A DNA stretch of 64,000 bases from Stutzerimonas stutzeri. Its GTDB lineage: Bacteria; Pseudomonadota; Gammaproteobacteria; Pseudomonadales; Pseudomonadaceae. Made by a program: the position numbers and the translations under genes. Below the pieces are notes generated by a model. That model was not told the DNA's origin. It made no database searches and worked only from the letters and a program-made list of their open reading frames with translations. The stretch is from the NCBI RefSeq assembly GCF_002909485.1, contig NZ_PPXG01000001.1, positions 186,001-250,000 of the forward strand, in the 5' to 3' direction. Positions 9,701-20,605 of this stretch are shown piece by piece (position 1 is the first letter of the stretch; each line of letters starts with the position of its first letter).

Positions 9701-10189
9701 ATCGACCGCGAAACCCGCAATCGTTTCAAGGAAACCTTCGACCAGATCAACAGTGGCCTGCAGGCGCTTTTTCCCAAAGTGTTTGGCGGCGGCAATGCTT
9801 ATCTGGAACTTACCGGAGAAGATTTACTCGATACCGGGGTGGCGATCATGGCGCGCCCGCCTGGAAAGAAGAACAGCACTATCCACTTGCTGTCCGGCGG
9901 TGAAAAGGCGTTGACGGCGCTGGCATTGGTATTTGCCATCTTTCAGCTCAATCCTGCACCGTTCTGCATGCTCGACGAAGTTGACGCACCGCTGGATGAT
10001 GCGAACGTGGGGCGTTATGCGCGGCTGGTGAAGGAGATGTCGGAGAAAGTGCAGTTCATCTACATCACCCACAACAAGATCGCCATGGAGATGGCCGATC
10101 AATTGATGGGTGTGACCATGCATGAGCCGGGCTGTTCGCGGCTAGTGACGGTTGATGTGGAACAGGCCGTCGCGCTGGTCGAATCTTGA
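6701..10189 (+). CDS. smc: Chromosome segregation protein SMC
   Basis: Structural-maintenance-of-chromosomes ATPase that organises and segregates the nucleoid, normally with ScpA and ScpB (not in this window). The 1162 residues show an N-terminal head with Walker A (GPNGCGKSN, about residues 32-40), very long Glu/Arg/Gln-rich coiled coils, a hinge around residues 500-650, and a C-terminal head with the signature LLSGGEKALTALAL and Walker B (FCMLDEVDAPLDDAN). Start at ATG 6701. It begins the order smc-zipA-ligA, which is typical of Pseudomonas and supports the organism call. Confidence 0.98.
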   Translation: MRLKSIKLAGFKSFVDPTTVSFPSNMAAVVGPNGCGKSNIIDAVRWVMGESSAKNLRGESMTDVIFNGSNTRKPVTQASIELIFDNSDGTLTGEYAAFAEISIRRRVTRDSQNTYFLNGVKCRRRDITDIFLGTGLGPRSYSIIEQGMISKLIEAKPEDLRNFIEEAAGISKYKERRRETENRIRRTHENLARLTDLREELERQLERLHRQAQSAEKYQEYKAEERQLKAQLSALRWQALNDQVGQREQVIGDQEVAFEALVAEQRNADASIERLRDGHHELSERFNQVQGRFYSVGGDIARVEQSIQHGQQRLRQLQDDLREAEQARLETESHLGHDRTLLATLGEELAMLEPGQLDSGIAAEESAAQLEEAEAAMQAWQEQWERFNQHSAEPRRAAEVQQSRIQQLEQSLERLAERQRRLDDERTLLAGDPEDVAILELGEQLAVSELKLETLAAEGDALNERLEQLREALQQGTLTQQQLQGELQRLNGRIASLEALQQAAMDPGKGVAEWLHEQELEQRPRLSEGLRVESGWELAVETVLGTDLHAVLLDDFAAIELGSFEQGDLRLVSPRNGGAHRPGSLLDLVESELDLSPWLGLVRPVESLDQALAARAGLGEGESLISRDGYWVGQHFLRVSRASKAESGVLARGQELERLQAERDEREVALTTVEERVAGLRADQARLEDEREQQRRREQDEARGLSDLKAQLSAGQARLEQLALRRRRLDEELAEQQEQREIETEQLGEARLQLQDALDAMAQDTEQREILLAGRDGIREQLDRVRQEARQQKDHAHQLALRVSSLRAQHESTRQALERLEQQFERAIERREQLSLNLEEGEAPLEELRMKLEELLERRMGVEDELKHARLALEDADRELRDAEKRRTQAEQQAQLLRGQLEQQRMDWQGLSVRRKALQEQLDEDGYDLHGVLATLPAEATEPSWEAELERLGQRIQRLGPINLAAIDEYQQQSERKRYLDAQNDDLVEALDTLENVIRKIDRETRNRFKETFDQINSGLQALFPKVFGGGNAYLELTGEDLLDTGVAIMARPPGKKNSTIHLLSGGEKALTALALVFAIFQLNPAPFCMLDEVDAPLDDANVGRYARLVKEMSEKVQFIYITHNKIAMEMADQLMGVTMHEPGCSRLVTVDVEQAVALVES

Positions 10190-10371
10190 GGATTAAGCCG
10201 CGTGTTTGAGCCTTTTTGATACAAGGAAGGCAATAAAAAGAGAACTACCGCACGGTGCAAAGTTACCGTTCGTCGTGCTAGCTTAGAGCACAATTTTTAC
10301 GATGCGCATGAAACGGTCCTAAGTGATCGTTTGATGCGTCTTTATCATCGAAGTCAGAGGTTAATGCATTA

Positions 10372-11193
10372 ATGGATATCGGTCTGCGCGAGTGGCTGAT
10401 CGTCATCGGCATCATTGTCATCGGCGGCATTCTGTTTGACGGTTGGCGTCGCATGCGCGGTGGCAAGGGCAAGCTGAAATTCAAGCTGGACCGTAGCCTC
10501 TCCACCCTTCCTGATGCTGAAGATTCTGCCGAGGTTCTCGGCCCGGCTCGTGTCGTGAATCGTGACCACGAGCCCTCTTTGGACGAGGGTGACATGCCGC
10601 CCATGAGCGCCCGTGAGTCCGGCAAGCGTCGCCGTCAGGACGAACCGTTTCAGGGTGATCTTCAGCTGAGCAGCGACGAGCCCGTGCCAACGCTGCTCGA
10701 TCCGGTGGTGGGTGACGATGAGGGCGAAAAGGATCAGCCGCAGAAAGAGCTGGCGCCTGTAGAGGAAGTGCTGGTCATCAACGTCATCTGCCGCGATCCC
10801 CACGGTTTCCGTGGTCCTGCGCTGCTGCAGAACATTCTCGAAAGCGGTCTTCGCTTTGGCGAGATGGATATTTTCCATCGCCACGAGAGCATGGCTGGCA
10901 ATGGAGAGGTGCTGTTTTCCATGGCCAATGCGGTCAAGCCTGGCACCTTTGATCTGGACGATATCGATCACTTCACCACGCCGGCCGTGAGCTTTTTCCT
11001 CGGTCTACCGGGCCCGCGTCATCCCAAACAGGCTTTCGATGTCATGGTTGCCGCGGCGCGCAAGCTGTCCCAGGAACTCAACGGTGAGCTGAAGGACGAT
11101 CAGCGCAGCGTGCTGACTGCCCAGACCATCGAGCACTACCGGCAGCGCATAGTCGAGTTCGAGCGCCGTCAGATGACCGTCAAACAGCGCTGA
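10372..11193 (+). CDS. zipA: Cell division protein ZipA
   Basis: Bitopic inner-membrane protein that tethers FtsZ polymers to the membrane at the septum. The 273 residues comprise an N-terminal anchor ([17 protein letters not shown], about residues 9-25), a charged linker, and a C-terminal FtsZ-binding domain from about residue 140 ([20 protein letters not shown] onward). The N-terminal [14 protein letters not shown] matches Pseudomonas ZipA architecture. It lies about 180 bp after smc and 250 bp before ligA. No strong ribosome site precedes the ATG at 10372. Confidence 0.95.
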   Translation: MDIGLREWLIVIGIIVIGGILFDGWRRMRGGKGKLKFKLDRSLSTLPDAEDSAEVLGPARVVNRDHEPSLDEGDMPPMSARESGKRRRQDEPFQGDLQLSSDEPVPTLLDPVVGDDEGEKDQPQKELAPVEEVLVINVICRDPHGFRGPALLQNILESGLRFGEMDIFHRHESMAGNGEVLFSMANAVKPGTFDLDDIDHFTTPAVSFFLGLPGPRHPKQAFDVMVAAARKLSQELNGELKDDQRSVLTAQTIEHYRQRIVEFERRQMTVKQR

Positions 11194-11205
11194 GCAATAC
11201 CGTAG

Positions 11206-11223
11206 GGTGGGCTTCAGCCCACC
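11206..11223. repeat. Inverted repeat of the ggtgggcttcagcccacc type
   Basis: An 8-nt inverted repeat (ggtgggct / agcccacc) just after zipA. An imperfect second copy is at 11279-11295. The motif looks like a short extragenic dyad of the kind dispersed in Pseudomonas genomes. There is no T-tract, so it is not a standard intrinsic terminator. Confidence 0.6.
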
Positions 11224-11278
11224 GATGCCTCCTCGGAACAGTGCCGCGATGCTGATGCTTTCTCGAAATGCGTCACAA

Positions 11279-11295
11279 GGTGGGCTTCAGTCACC
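11279..11295. repeat. Degenerate second copy of the ggtgggcttcag dyad
   Basis: Reads ggtgggcttcagtcacc; it shares 12 contiguous bases with the copy at 11206 but its right arm has one changed base, weakening the dyad. It lies 73 bp from the first copy in the zipA-ligA spacer. Confidence 0.45.
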
Positions 11296-11356
11296 CCGCA
11301 GCGGCACCTCCCCCAAGCTCCTCCGAATACCCGCAACCCTTCAGTCACGCTCTTAA

Positions 11357-13822
<2,466 letters not shown>

Positions 13823-13988
13823 TCCGGCATTAAGGATAAGCGGTGCTCGTTACAAGCAGCCGCAACAATTTATCCGATTCCCGCCCCGGTAGCTGATTAA
13901 GAGCTAATCTGACTTAAGTGCATAAATCACCTTCTGTCGTGAGGAGCGGGCACGTCTCGAGCAGATTTTGTGCGTTCTGGCCAGGTTT

Positions 13989-14018
13989 TTGCTGCTGCGT
14001 TAGCAGTGGCAATTTTTT
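13989..14018 (+). terminator. Rho-independent terminator downstream of ligA
   Basis: Arms ttgctgctgc (13989-13998) and gcagtggcaa (14003-14012) form a 10-bp stem with two wobble pairs and a gtta loop, followed by six T (14013-14018). It lies about 170 bp after ligA and separates it from the island. Confidence 0.8.
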
Positions 14019-14205
14019 GTCGATTAGCCAGCAAGAATGCTAGATCACACTGCCATCGCTGAGGATCCGGTATGTGCGTAGTTATGGTCCCAGCGGATGA
14101 AGCGTGGAACGAACGTGTAAGGCTCTGCGCCCGAGGGGTGTGGGCCATACTGCATCTCAAAAAACGAAGATGAGTAACTTCGAGAGATGCTCTCTACATC
14201 ACGGT

Positions 14206-14217
14206 GGGGGTAGTGTG
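14206..14217 (+). promoter_or_regulatory. Possible ops-like element (RfaH/NusG-paralogue recruitment)
   Basis: ggggg-tag-tgtg differs at one position from the ops consensus GGCGGTAGnnTG. It sits 27 nt before the first gene of an approximately 18-kb glycan operon, which is where ops elements are found in enterobacterial polysaccharide operons. The match is short and could be chance; the window cannot show whether the host has an RfaH-type protein. Confidence 0.25.
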
Positions 14218-14243
14218 TAAAACATGGAAACGGCGCATAACAT

Positions 14244-14723
14244 ATGAGGATGATTCATCCATTGGCGGACGTTCAGTCGAGTTCTATAGGAGAGAATACG
14301 CGCATCTGGCAATTCGTCGTGATCTTGCCGGGGGCTCGTATAGGTGCTGACTGCAATGTGTGCTCACACTGTTTTATCGAAAATGATGTTCTTGTCGGTG
14401 ATCGAGTAACCATAAAAAGCTGTGTGCAATTGTGGGACGGATTGCGAGTGGCTGATGACGTATTTATAGGCCCTAATGTTTCCTTCACCAACGATCTATA
14501 TCCGCGATCGCGTGATTACCCGGATTCTTTTGCCGCCACCGTGATAGAACCTGGCGCGTCAATTGGTGCAGGTGCGGTAATTCTACCTGGATTAGTTATC
14601 GGTCATGGGGCTCTGGTAGGAGCAGGCGCGGTAGTTACTCACGACGTACCGCCTAGGACACTGGTGGTGGGCAATCCGGCACGAGTAGTCCGCACGTTGG
14701 CTGACGCAGAGGAGTGGTCATGA
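14244..14723 (+). CDS. Left-handed beta-helix sugar N-acyltransferase, FdtC/QdtC-like
   Basis: A 159-residue hexapeptide-repeat transferase. The repeats ([43 protein letters not shown]) and the ending [18 protein letters not shown] are typical of acetyltransferases that N-acylate dTDP-3-amino-3,6-dideoxyhexoses with acyl-CoA (FdtC, QdtC) and of WlbB-type enzymes. The next two genes encode the matching aminotransferase and 3,4-ketoisomerase, which favours FdtC/QdtC; product stereochemistry (Fuc3NAc or Qui3NAc) cannot be read from sequence. Its stop TGA overlaps the next ATG. The ribosome site before ATG 14244 is poor; the ATG at 14250 is an alternative. Confidence 0.82.
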   Translation: MRMIHPLADVQSSSIGENTRIWQFVVILPGARIGADCNVCSHCFIENDVLVGDRVTIKSCVQLWDGLRVADDVFIGPNVSFTNDLYPRSRDYPDSFAATVIEPGASIGAGAVILPGLVIGHGALVGAGAVVTHDVPPRTLVVGNPARVVRTLADAEEWS

Positions 14724-15829
14724 TTCCGTTCTTAGACCTTCGGATGCTTAACAGCCGCTTCGAGAACGAGTTCGCTGCCGCGCTGCAAAGCGTTTTAGCT
14801 AGCGGATGGTATATCCACGGCGAGGAATGCCGTGCATTCGAGGCCGAATTTGCCGGCTATTGTGGTGTTGCCCATGCAGTTGGGGTCGGCAATGGGTTGG
14901 ACGCCCTAGTGCTGATTCTTCGTGCCTTGCTAGAGGCAGGCCGGTTGCAGCCAGGCGATGAAGTCCTCGTGCCGGGCAATACCTTCATCGCAAGCGTCTT
15001 AGCGGTCAGTGCATGTGGCTTGAAAGTACGATTGGTCGAGCCGGAATTGTCGAGTTTCAACGTCGACCCGCGAGCCGTTGAAGCGGCAATCGGCACGCGC
15101 ACTCGGGTAATTCTTGCAGTACATCTCTATGGGCGCTTGGCTGACATGGAGGCCCTCGCCGAAATTGCCAAGCGTCACGACTTGTTGTTACTGGAAGATG
15201 CTGCGCAGGCGCACGGCGCGCGGCTCGGTCCACGTCGCGCGGGTGCTTGGAGCCTAGCAGCGGGCTTCAGTATGTTTCCGGGTAAGCCGCTGGGTGCACT
15301 CGGCGATGGGGGCATGGTGACGACCAATGATACGGAGCTGGCGACTATCATTCGCTCGTTACAGAGCTATGGTTCCCCGGTCAAATATCAGCACGATCGC
15401 AAGGGGTGCAACTCTCGGCTGGACGAGTTGCAAGCCGCTTTTCTGCGCATAAAACTCAGACATCTAGACGCAGATAATCAGGCGCGCCACGAGATCGCTG
15501 TGCGCTATTCCCAGAACCTGGATCGGCGAATCTTGTATCTACCCGAGCTGCGAAGTGGCGATGAAGTTCATGCATGGCATCTTTACGTTGTCCGCAGCGA
15601 GTACAGAAACGCCCTACAGCAACATCTGCTTAAGGCCGGAGTGCAGACGCTAATTCACTATCCCACGCCGATTCACCGGCAGGCAGCATACAGTGAGATG
15701 AGAGAGTTATCCTTGCCGGTCACAGAGATGCTCAGCACACAGGTTCTTAGCCTGCCAATCTACCCAGGGTTGTCAGTGCCGCAAATTGACCAGGTAATCA
15801 ATGCCTGCAATAGTTTCATGGCAAGTTAA
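14720..15829 (+). CDS. DegT/DnrJ-family sugar 3-aminotransferase, FdtB/QdtB-like
   Basis: PLP-dependent aminotransferase (369 aa) acting on a dTDP-3-keto-6-deoxyhexose, inferred from neighbours. It starts with the usual IPFLDL, has [10 protein letters not shown] in the cofactor region, and carries the internal aldimine Lys in [14 protein letters not shown]. The C-terminus ends with [10 protein letters not shown] as in the family. The start at 14720 has GAGGAG 6 nt upstream and an ATGA overlap with the acyltransferase stop; the in-frame GTG at 14714 is less likely. The genes before and after it supply the other two steps of the 3-acylamino sugar pathway. Confidence 0.88.
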   Translation: MIPFLDLRMLNSRFENEFAAALQSVLASGWYIHGEECRAFEAEFAGYCGVAHAVGVGNGLDALVLILRALLEAGRLQPGDEVLVPGNTFIASVLAVSACGLKVRLVEPELSSFNVDPRAVEAAIGTRTRVILAVHLYGRLADMEALAEIAKRHDLLLLEDAAQAHGARLGPRRAGAWSLAAGFSMFPGKPLGALGDGGMVTTNDTELATIIRSLQSYGSPVKYQHDRKGCNSRLDELQAAFLRIKLRHLDADNQARHEIAVRYSQNLDRRILYLPELRSGDEVHAWHLYVVRSEYRNALQQHLLKAGVQTLIHYPTPIHRQAAYSEMRELSLPVTEMLSTQVLSLPIYPGLSVPQIDQVINACNSFMAS

Positions 15830-15854
15830 CAAAATTAGATATAGGAGCATTGGC

Positions 15855-16277
15855 GTGTCACTACAGCATTGCAGGATCGTCGACCTGCCGAAGATAGAAG
15901 ACCCGCGAGGCAATCTGACCTTTGTTGAGGGCGGACAACATATACCTTTCGACATCAAACGGGTCTACTACCTCTATGATGTGCCAGGCGGATCGTATCG
16001 CGGTGGCCATGCACATAAAGAACTTCATCAGTTGCTGATCGCCATGTCAGGCAGTTTCGACATTACACTTGATGATGGGCGTACAAAGTTCAAGTATCAC
16101 CTGAACCGATCCTACTATGGGCTTTATATACCACCTATGATCTGGCGGGAAATGGATAACTTCTCTAGCGGCTCGGTCTGCATGGTGCTAGCGTCGTCTC
16201 ATTATACAGAAGAGGATTACTATCGTAATTATGAGGAGTTCTCTCAGGCAGTTGGTAATGGTTCGGTGCATGGCTAA
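15855..16277 (+). CDS. dTDP-4-oxo-6-deoxyglucose 3,4-oxoisomerase, FdtA/QdtA-like (WxcM-like cupin)
   Basis: A 140-residue small cupin that moves the keto group of dTDP-4-keto-6-deoxyglucose from C4 to C3, giving the substrate for the upstream aminotransferase. Motifs include the N-terminal DLPKIEDPRGNLTF, the acid/base His region GGHAHKELHQ, and DDG further on, all typical of FdtA/QdtA. A GTG start at 15855 is chosen: AGGAG lies 8 nt upstream and the length (about 140) fits the family. The substrate must come from RmlA/RmlB homologues outside the window. Confidence 0.88.
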   Translation: MSLQHCRIVDLPKIEDPRGNLTFVEGGQHIPFDIKRVYYLYDVPGGSYRGGHAHKELHQLLIAMSGSFDITLDDGRTKFKYHLNRSYYGLYIPPMIWREMDNFSSGSVCMVLASSHYTEEDYYRNYEEFSQAVGNGSVHG

Positions 16278-16426
16278 TGCGAGGCGTAGGTTATGCGTTA
16301 AGGCTGATATGAGTGAAATATGTGCTTGTCATTTTGCAGTTTTTTTATACGTAGCGAAGCTTCTATTGGTTCCTCAAGTAAATTGGTAGGTCGTTTACAT
16401 TCAGTGTATTAGATATCGAGATAATA

Positions 16427-17734
16427 ATGACTGCAGGTAAAGTGGTTTACGTTGGCATGAGCGCCGATCTTGTTCATCCTGGCCATCTTAATATTCTTAA
16501 GAAAGCTGCCGAGTATGGTGAAGTAGTGGTCGGGCTCCTAACGGATGCGGCCATAGCCAGTTACAAGCGAATTCCGTATATGGAATTCGAACAGCGACGC
16601 TTAGTCATAGAGAACATTAAAAGCGTGTCGCGTGTGGTTCCGCAAACCACTCTGGATTATGTGCCAAACCTGCGCGCACTTAAGCCCGATTATGTAGTTC
16701 ATGGTGATGACTGGCGTGAAGGCGTTCAGCGCGAAACCCGCCAACGAGTTATTGATGCTTTGACCGAATGGGGCGGCGAGCTGATTGAGATTCCTTATAC
16801 TGCGGGTATTTCTTCTACACAGTTGAATAAAGCGCTTCGAGAAATTGGTACAACCCCCGATCTGCGCTTAAAGTCCTTACGTCGAATGTTGCAAGTCAAA
16901 CCATTGTTACGTTTTCTTGATATTCATAACGCTTTGAGCGGACTGATAATCGAGAACACAAAAGTCTCTACGCCTGAAGGTTTGCGCGAGTTCGACGGTA
17001 TGTGGGGGAGTTCATTAACTGACTCTACTGCTAAGGGCAAGCCTGACATTGAAGCGGTCGACGTGTCAGCTCGAATGAATACCCTAAATGAAGTGCTGGA
17101 AGTTACGACCAAACCAATAATTTACGACGCAGATACTGGTGGGCAGTCGGAGCACTTTGAATTTACTGTGCGTACGCTTGAGCGCCTTGGGGTTTCTGCT
17201 GCGATAATCGAAGATAAGACAGGGCTGAAGAAAAACTCGCTCTTTGGCAATGAGGTTGCTCAAGCACAAGATACCATTGAAAATTTTTCCGCAAAAATAA
17301 GAATTGGTAAAAAAGCCCAGGCCACTGATGATTTCATGATCATTGCTAGGATCGAAAGTCTGATTCTTGACCGAGGCATGGATGATGCAGTCGCAAGAGC
17401 AATGGCGTACTTGAATGCTGGTGCTGACGGCATAATGATACATAGCCGCAAGGAAGATCCGGCCGAGATATTCGAGTTCTGTGATCATTACCGAAAATTT
17501 GAAAATCGGAAGCCATTGGTAGTTGTGCCCTCAAGCTATAACCGGGTGTTCGAGACGGAGCTGCAGGAAAGAGGGGTTAATATTGTGATCTACGCAAATC
17601 AGCTTTTGCGTAGTGCCTATCCAGCTATGTTGGAAACTGCAAAATCCATTTTGCTTCACCAGCGCTCTAAAGAATGTGACGAAAAAATGTTGCCGATCAA
17701 AGAGATTTTGGAACTGATACCGGGGACAAAATAA
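16427..17734 (+). CDS. Fused cytidylyltransferase-phosphoenolpyruvate phosphomutase
   Basis: A 435-residue two-domain enzyme. Residues 1-140 are a CTP_transf_like nucleotidyltransferase with HPGH (17-20) and a late GISSTQ motif. Residues 155-435 are PEP mutase: DAD at 234-236 binds Mg2+, and EDK at 262-264 with NS at 270-271 is the exact EDKx5NS signature that separates PEP mutase from isocitrate lyase-like relatives. PEP mutase makes phosphonopyruvate, the committed C-P bond-forming step. Fused nucleotidyltransferases are known in phosphonoglycan clusters and imply activation of the phosphonate as a CMP/CDP derivative (inference for this protein). The DNA from here to 23.9 kb is visibly AT-richer than flanking genes, suggesting acquisition. 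Confidence 0.92.
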   Translation: MTAGKVVYVGMSADLVHPGHLNILKKAAEYGEVVVGLLTDAAIASYKRIPYMEFEQRRLVIENIKSVSRVVPQTTLDYVPNLRALKPDYVVHGDDWREGVQRETRQRVIDALTEWGGELIEIPYTAGISSTQLNKALREIGTTPDLRLKSLRRMLQVKPLLRFLDIHNALSGLIIENTKVSTPEGLREFDGMWGSSLTDSTAKGKPDIEAVDVSARMNTLNEVLEVTTKPIIYDADTGGQSEHFEFTVRTLERLGVSAAIIEDKTGLKKNSLFGNEVAQAQDTIENFSAKIRIGKKAQATDDFMIIARIESLILDRGMDDAVARAMAYLNAGADGIMIHSRKEDPAEIFEFCDHYRKFENRKPLVVVPSSYNRVFETELQERGVNIVIYANQLLRSAYPAMLETAKSILLHQRSKECDEKMLPIKEILELIPGTK

Positions 17735-17745
17735 GGGCGCACACC

Positions 17746-18864
17746 ATGATCAATTCGCGAGCCTTTTATACAAAACTAAAAGAATTCGATGTAGGCCTTT
17801 TCGCGGGAGTGCCTGACTCTTTGCTTAAGGACCTTTGTGCCTATATTGAGGATCATGCTGGGGTTGGAGAGCATGTAATTACCGCTAACGAAGGCAATGC
17901 AGTAGCTATAGCCGCTGGGTATCATCTGACTACCGGCAGTCTGGCTGCAGTTTATATGCAGAATTCTGGATTGGGGAATGCAATTAATCCGTTAACTTCG
18001 ATTGCTGACTCTAAGGTCTATAAAATTCCAATGGTATTGATTGTTGGGTGGCGCGGCGAGCCAGGCGTGAAGGACGAACCGCAGCATGTTAAGCAGGGCG
18101 AAATTACTCAGCAGCAATTGAATATTCTTGGCATTCCGAATTGGATATTGGACAAAGATTCTGACTTAGATGTAACGCTAGAAGCTGCGATGCAAGAGCT
18201 TAAGAGGACCGGCGCCCCTATAGCAATCCTCGTACGCAACGGTACTTTTACTAGATACGAAAGTCAGCGCAAGCCAGATTCTATTTCACAAATGAGGCGC
18301 GAAGACGCTTTACGTTGTCTCCTAAGTCTAATTGGTGACGCCCTAGTAATAAGTACTACGGGAAAGACCTCGCGCGAGTTATTTGAGCTCCGTGCCGAGC
18401 ACGGCGGAATTCAGCGTGATTTTCTATCAGTTGGGGCTATGGGGCACACGGCATCGATTGCATTAGGAGCTGCACTGGGTAATCCACATAAGCAGATAGT
18501 CTGTATTGATGGTGATGGATCAGTGCTTATGCACATGGGGGCACTTCCTATCATTGGTGATCTGGCGCCAAAGAACTTAGTCCATGTGCTATTGAATAAT
18601 GCCGCCCATGAGTCCGTCGGAGGACAGCCGACGGTGGGGGGGAAGATCGATTTCAAAAGTATAGCACTTGCAAGTGGCTATAAGGATTATAAGGTCGCTA
18701 GTGACGCTGTAGGTATAACTGCAGCTTGGCGGGCTATTCAAAAGCAGCCTGGCCCGGTGTTTTTGGAAATAAAGATCGCCATAGGTTCGCGTGATGATCT
18801 GGGGCGCCCTACCAGCACGCCGCAAGAAAATAAACGGGCCTTTATGCAGGTCGCTGGGTTGTGA
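17746..18864 (+). CDS. Phosphonopyruvate decarboxylase
   Basis: Thiamine-diphosphate enzyme (372 aa) converting phosphonopyruvate to phosphonoacetaldehyde, the step that pulls the unfavourable PEP mutase reaction forward. Seen are the N-terminal GVPDSLLKDLC, the catalytic Glu region ITANEGNAVAIAAGYH, and the C-terminal TPP/Mg2+ motif starting GDGSVLMHMG and ending LLNN. It begins 12 nt after the mutase fusion stop, and its own stop overlaps the next gene's GTG start. Adjacent placement with PEP mutase makes the assignment strong compared with other TPP decarboxylases. Confidence 0.93.
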   Translation: MINSRAFYTKLKEFDVGLFAGVPDSLLKDLCAYIEDHAGVGEHVITANEGNAVAIAAGYHLTTGSLAAVYMQNSGLGNAINPLTSIADSKVYKIPMVLIVGWRGEPGVKDEPQHVKQGEITQQQLNILGIPNWILDKDSDLDVTLEAAMQELKRTGAPIAILVRNGTFTRYESQRKPDSISQMRREDALRCLLSLIGDALVISTTGKTSRELFELRAEHGGIQRDFLSVGAMGHTASIALGAALGNPHKQIVCIDGDGSVLMHMGALPIIGDLAPKNLVHVLLNNAAHESVGGQPTVGGKIDFKSIALASGYKDYKVASDAVGITAAWRAIQKQPGPVFLEIKIAIGSRDDLGRPTSTPQENKRAFMQVAGL

Positions 18865-19994
18865 GTAATTGGTCTTTCCATAATCCCGTTAAGCTTAATG
18901 CTGGGCAGGGTAGCTTAAAGCAATTACCGCAATGGTTGTGTTCCGGGACTTGGCTGTTAGTCACAACTAACGGATTTACCTGTCGCGGCATGACTTGCCA
19001 AGTTCAGAAACTTTTGCCGAGCATAAATCTAGTTATATATGATCAGGTCACTCCAAATCCGGAGCTTGATGATTTAGAAAAGCTAACAAGTTATTATCGT
19101 GGTCAGGGTGTTCAAGGAATTTTAGCTATTGGAGGCGGAAGTGTGCTGGATGCAGCCAAGGTGCTTTCTGTGTCAATTCCTAGTCATCTGCCTCGACCTC
19201 TGATTCAAATTTTACGTGAGAAGCAGCCGCAGCTTTGGAGTAAAAAGATACCCTTAATAGCCGTACCTACAACTTCGGGAACAGGTGCAGAGGTTACCCC
19301 TTTTGCTACTGTCTGGGATAGAACTCAACACAAAAAATATTCCGTAACTGGAGATATGATTTTTCCAGACAGAGCAATATTGGATCCGGAGCTAACTCTT
19401 AGCTTGCCGGAAATAGAGACATTATACACTGGGCTCGATGCAGTCTCGCATGCCATCGAATCTATATGGAATATTAATAGCAATCCCATAAGTCGGGGTT
19501 TAGCGCTGCAGGCGTTAGAGTTAACTGTTAATTCTCTGCCGCAGGTGTTGGAAGATCCCTTTGATCTAAAAGCTCGTGGCGCTATGCAAGTGGCCAGTCT
19601 ATTAGCGGGGCTGGCAATCAGCCAAACGCGTACAGCAATTGCGCATTCTATGTCCTATCCATTAACTAGCCATTATGGTGTTCCACATGGATTGGCATGT
19701 AGCTTTACATTGCCTGCTCTTATCGATCATTACTTAGACAGTAATGTTAACTGTCCCGAAAAAAAGTTATTGCGCTGCGTTCAAGGTATGTTAAAAAGCT
19801 TTCAGCTAGATGCCCATATTAATAAGTATGTCAGTAGAGAGAATATCTGTTCACTCAGCGGTGAGATGTATCATCCTGACAGAGTCGGGAATTATGCTGG
19901 CTTAATCTCGGCTGAAGTGTTCAAAAAAATAATTCTATCTGCCACAGAAAGTCGTCTGGCGCTCGTAAAAAATGCTGGCGAAGACCTAGGGTGA
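18861..19994 (+). CDS. Iron-containing alcohol dehydrogenase, probable phosphonoacetaldehyde reductase
   Basis: A group III, Fe-dependent NAD(P)H alcohol dehydrogenase (377 aa) with the nucleotide motif GGGSVLDAAK, the VPTTSGTGAE signature, and metal ligands in GLDAVSHAIE and GVPHGLACS. Following PEP mutase and phosphonopyruvate decarboxylase, members of this family (PhpC-type) reduce phosphonoacetaldehyde to 2-hydroxyethylphosphonate (family and pathway knowledge). No 2-aminoethylphosphonate transaminase is adjacent, favouring hydroxyethyl- over aminoethylphosphonate. GTG start at 18861 overlaps the upstream TGA, indicating translational coupling. The substrate is inferred from context only. 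Confidence 0.85.
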   Translation: MSNWSFHNPVKLNAGQGSLKQLPQWLCSGTWLLVTTNGFTCRGMTCQVQKLLPSINLVIYDQVTPNPELDDLEKLTSYYRGQGVQGILAIGGGSVLDAAKVLSVSIPSHLPRPLIQILREKQPQLWSKKIPLIAVPTTSGTGAEVTPFATVWDRTQHKKYSVTGDMIFPDRAILDPELTLSLPEIETLYTGLDAVSHAIESIWNINSNPISRGLALQALELTVNSLPQVLEDPFDLKARGAMQVASLLAGLAISQTRTAIAHSMSYPLTSHYGVPHGLACSFTLPALIDHYLDSNVNCPEKKLLRCVQGMLKSFQLDAHINKYVSRENICSLSGEMYHPDRVGNYAGLISAEVFKKIILSATESRLALVKNAGEDLG

Positions 19995-20081
19995 GGTCAG
20001 TCATTATTGCCAAGGCCCTTAATAAGGTTCCCTATAAAGCAAATTTATGAATTTTGTGACAGGCAAACGAAGAGGGCGAAG

Positions 20082-20480
20082 GTGAAAACAGTGATCACTT
20101 ATGGAACGTTCGATATGTTTCATGTTGGCCATTTACGTTTGCTTGAGCGTATGCGTGAACTGGGTGAGCAGGTAATCGTGGCTGTATCGACTGACGAGTT
20201 CAACGCTTTAAAAGGTAAGCGGGCTTTGGTACCTTATGAAGAACGCCGGGAAATCATAAGCGCGATAAAGTTTGTTGATCTGGTAATACCAGAATGCTCT
20301 TGGGAGCAAAAGGAAAGAGATATAGCAGAGCATGCTGTCGATGTATTTGTGATGGGCTGTGATTGGGCAGGAAAATTTGATTATCTCTCAAATATCTGCC
20401 GGGTCGTTTATCTTGATAGAACCCAGGGCATTTCTTCTTCAGCCATTAAGCAGGCGTTAATTCTTCAGGCGGCCAAGTAA
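20082..20480 (+). CDS. TagD-like cytidylyltransferase (glycerol-3-phosphate or phosphonate activating)
   Basis: A 132-residue nucleotidyltransferase with YGTFDMFHVGH (HxGH active site) and the late RTQGISSS motif, closely resembling glycerol-3-phosphate cytidylyltransferase TagD, which makes CDP-glycerol. GTG start at 20082 is preferred because AGAGGG lies 5 nt upstream and the length then matches TagD (about 130); the frame is open further upstream without a site. Two CDP-glycerol glycerophosphotransferase-like proteins are encoded downstream, so a CDP-linked substrate is expected. It could instead activate 2-hydroxyethylphosphonate; the window does not decide. Confidence 0.85.
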   Translation: MKTVITYGTFDMFHVGHLRLLERMRELGEQVIVAVSTDEFNALKGKRALVPYEERREIISAIKFVDLVIPECSWEQKERDIAEHAVDVFVMGCDWAGKFDYLSNICRVVYLDRTQGISSSAIKQALILQAAK

Positions 20481-20605
20481 AAATTATATCGACTCTCTAA
20501 GTTGGCTAGATTGACTATTCCGTAACAAATTGGCGCAGACGCTTTATTTATTCGGGGTTAATAATCGTGAAGATATTTTTTTAGATGCCATTGCGGGGGC
20601 ATAAA

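Larger units (their letters stand above)
13823..14243. other. Intergenic region between ligA and the glycan island
   Basis: About 420 bp without a recognisable gene or tRNA. It contains an intrinsic terminator at 13989-14018, a potential stem (gcatctc at 14152-14158 with gagatgc at 14184-14190) enclosing an inner gaag/cttc stem, and a G-rich ops-like motif at 14206-14217. The promoter for the long operon that starts at 14244 must lie here, but no convincing -35/-10 pair was found. Confidence 0.6.

Noticed and set aside
13823..14243. tRNA gene between ligA and the island
   Set aside because: Looked for because tRNAs are common integration sites; no cloverleaf, T-psi-C arm or CCA end could be found.
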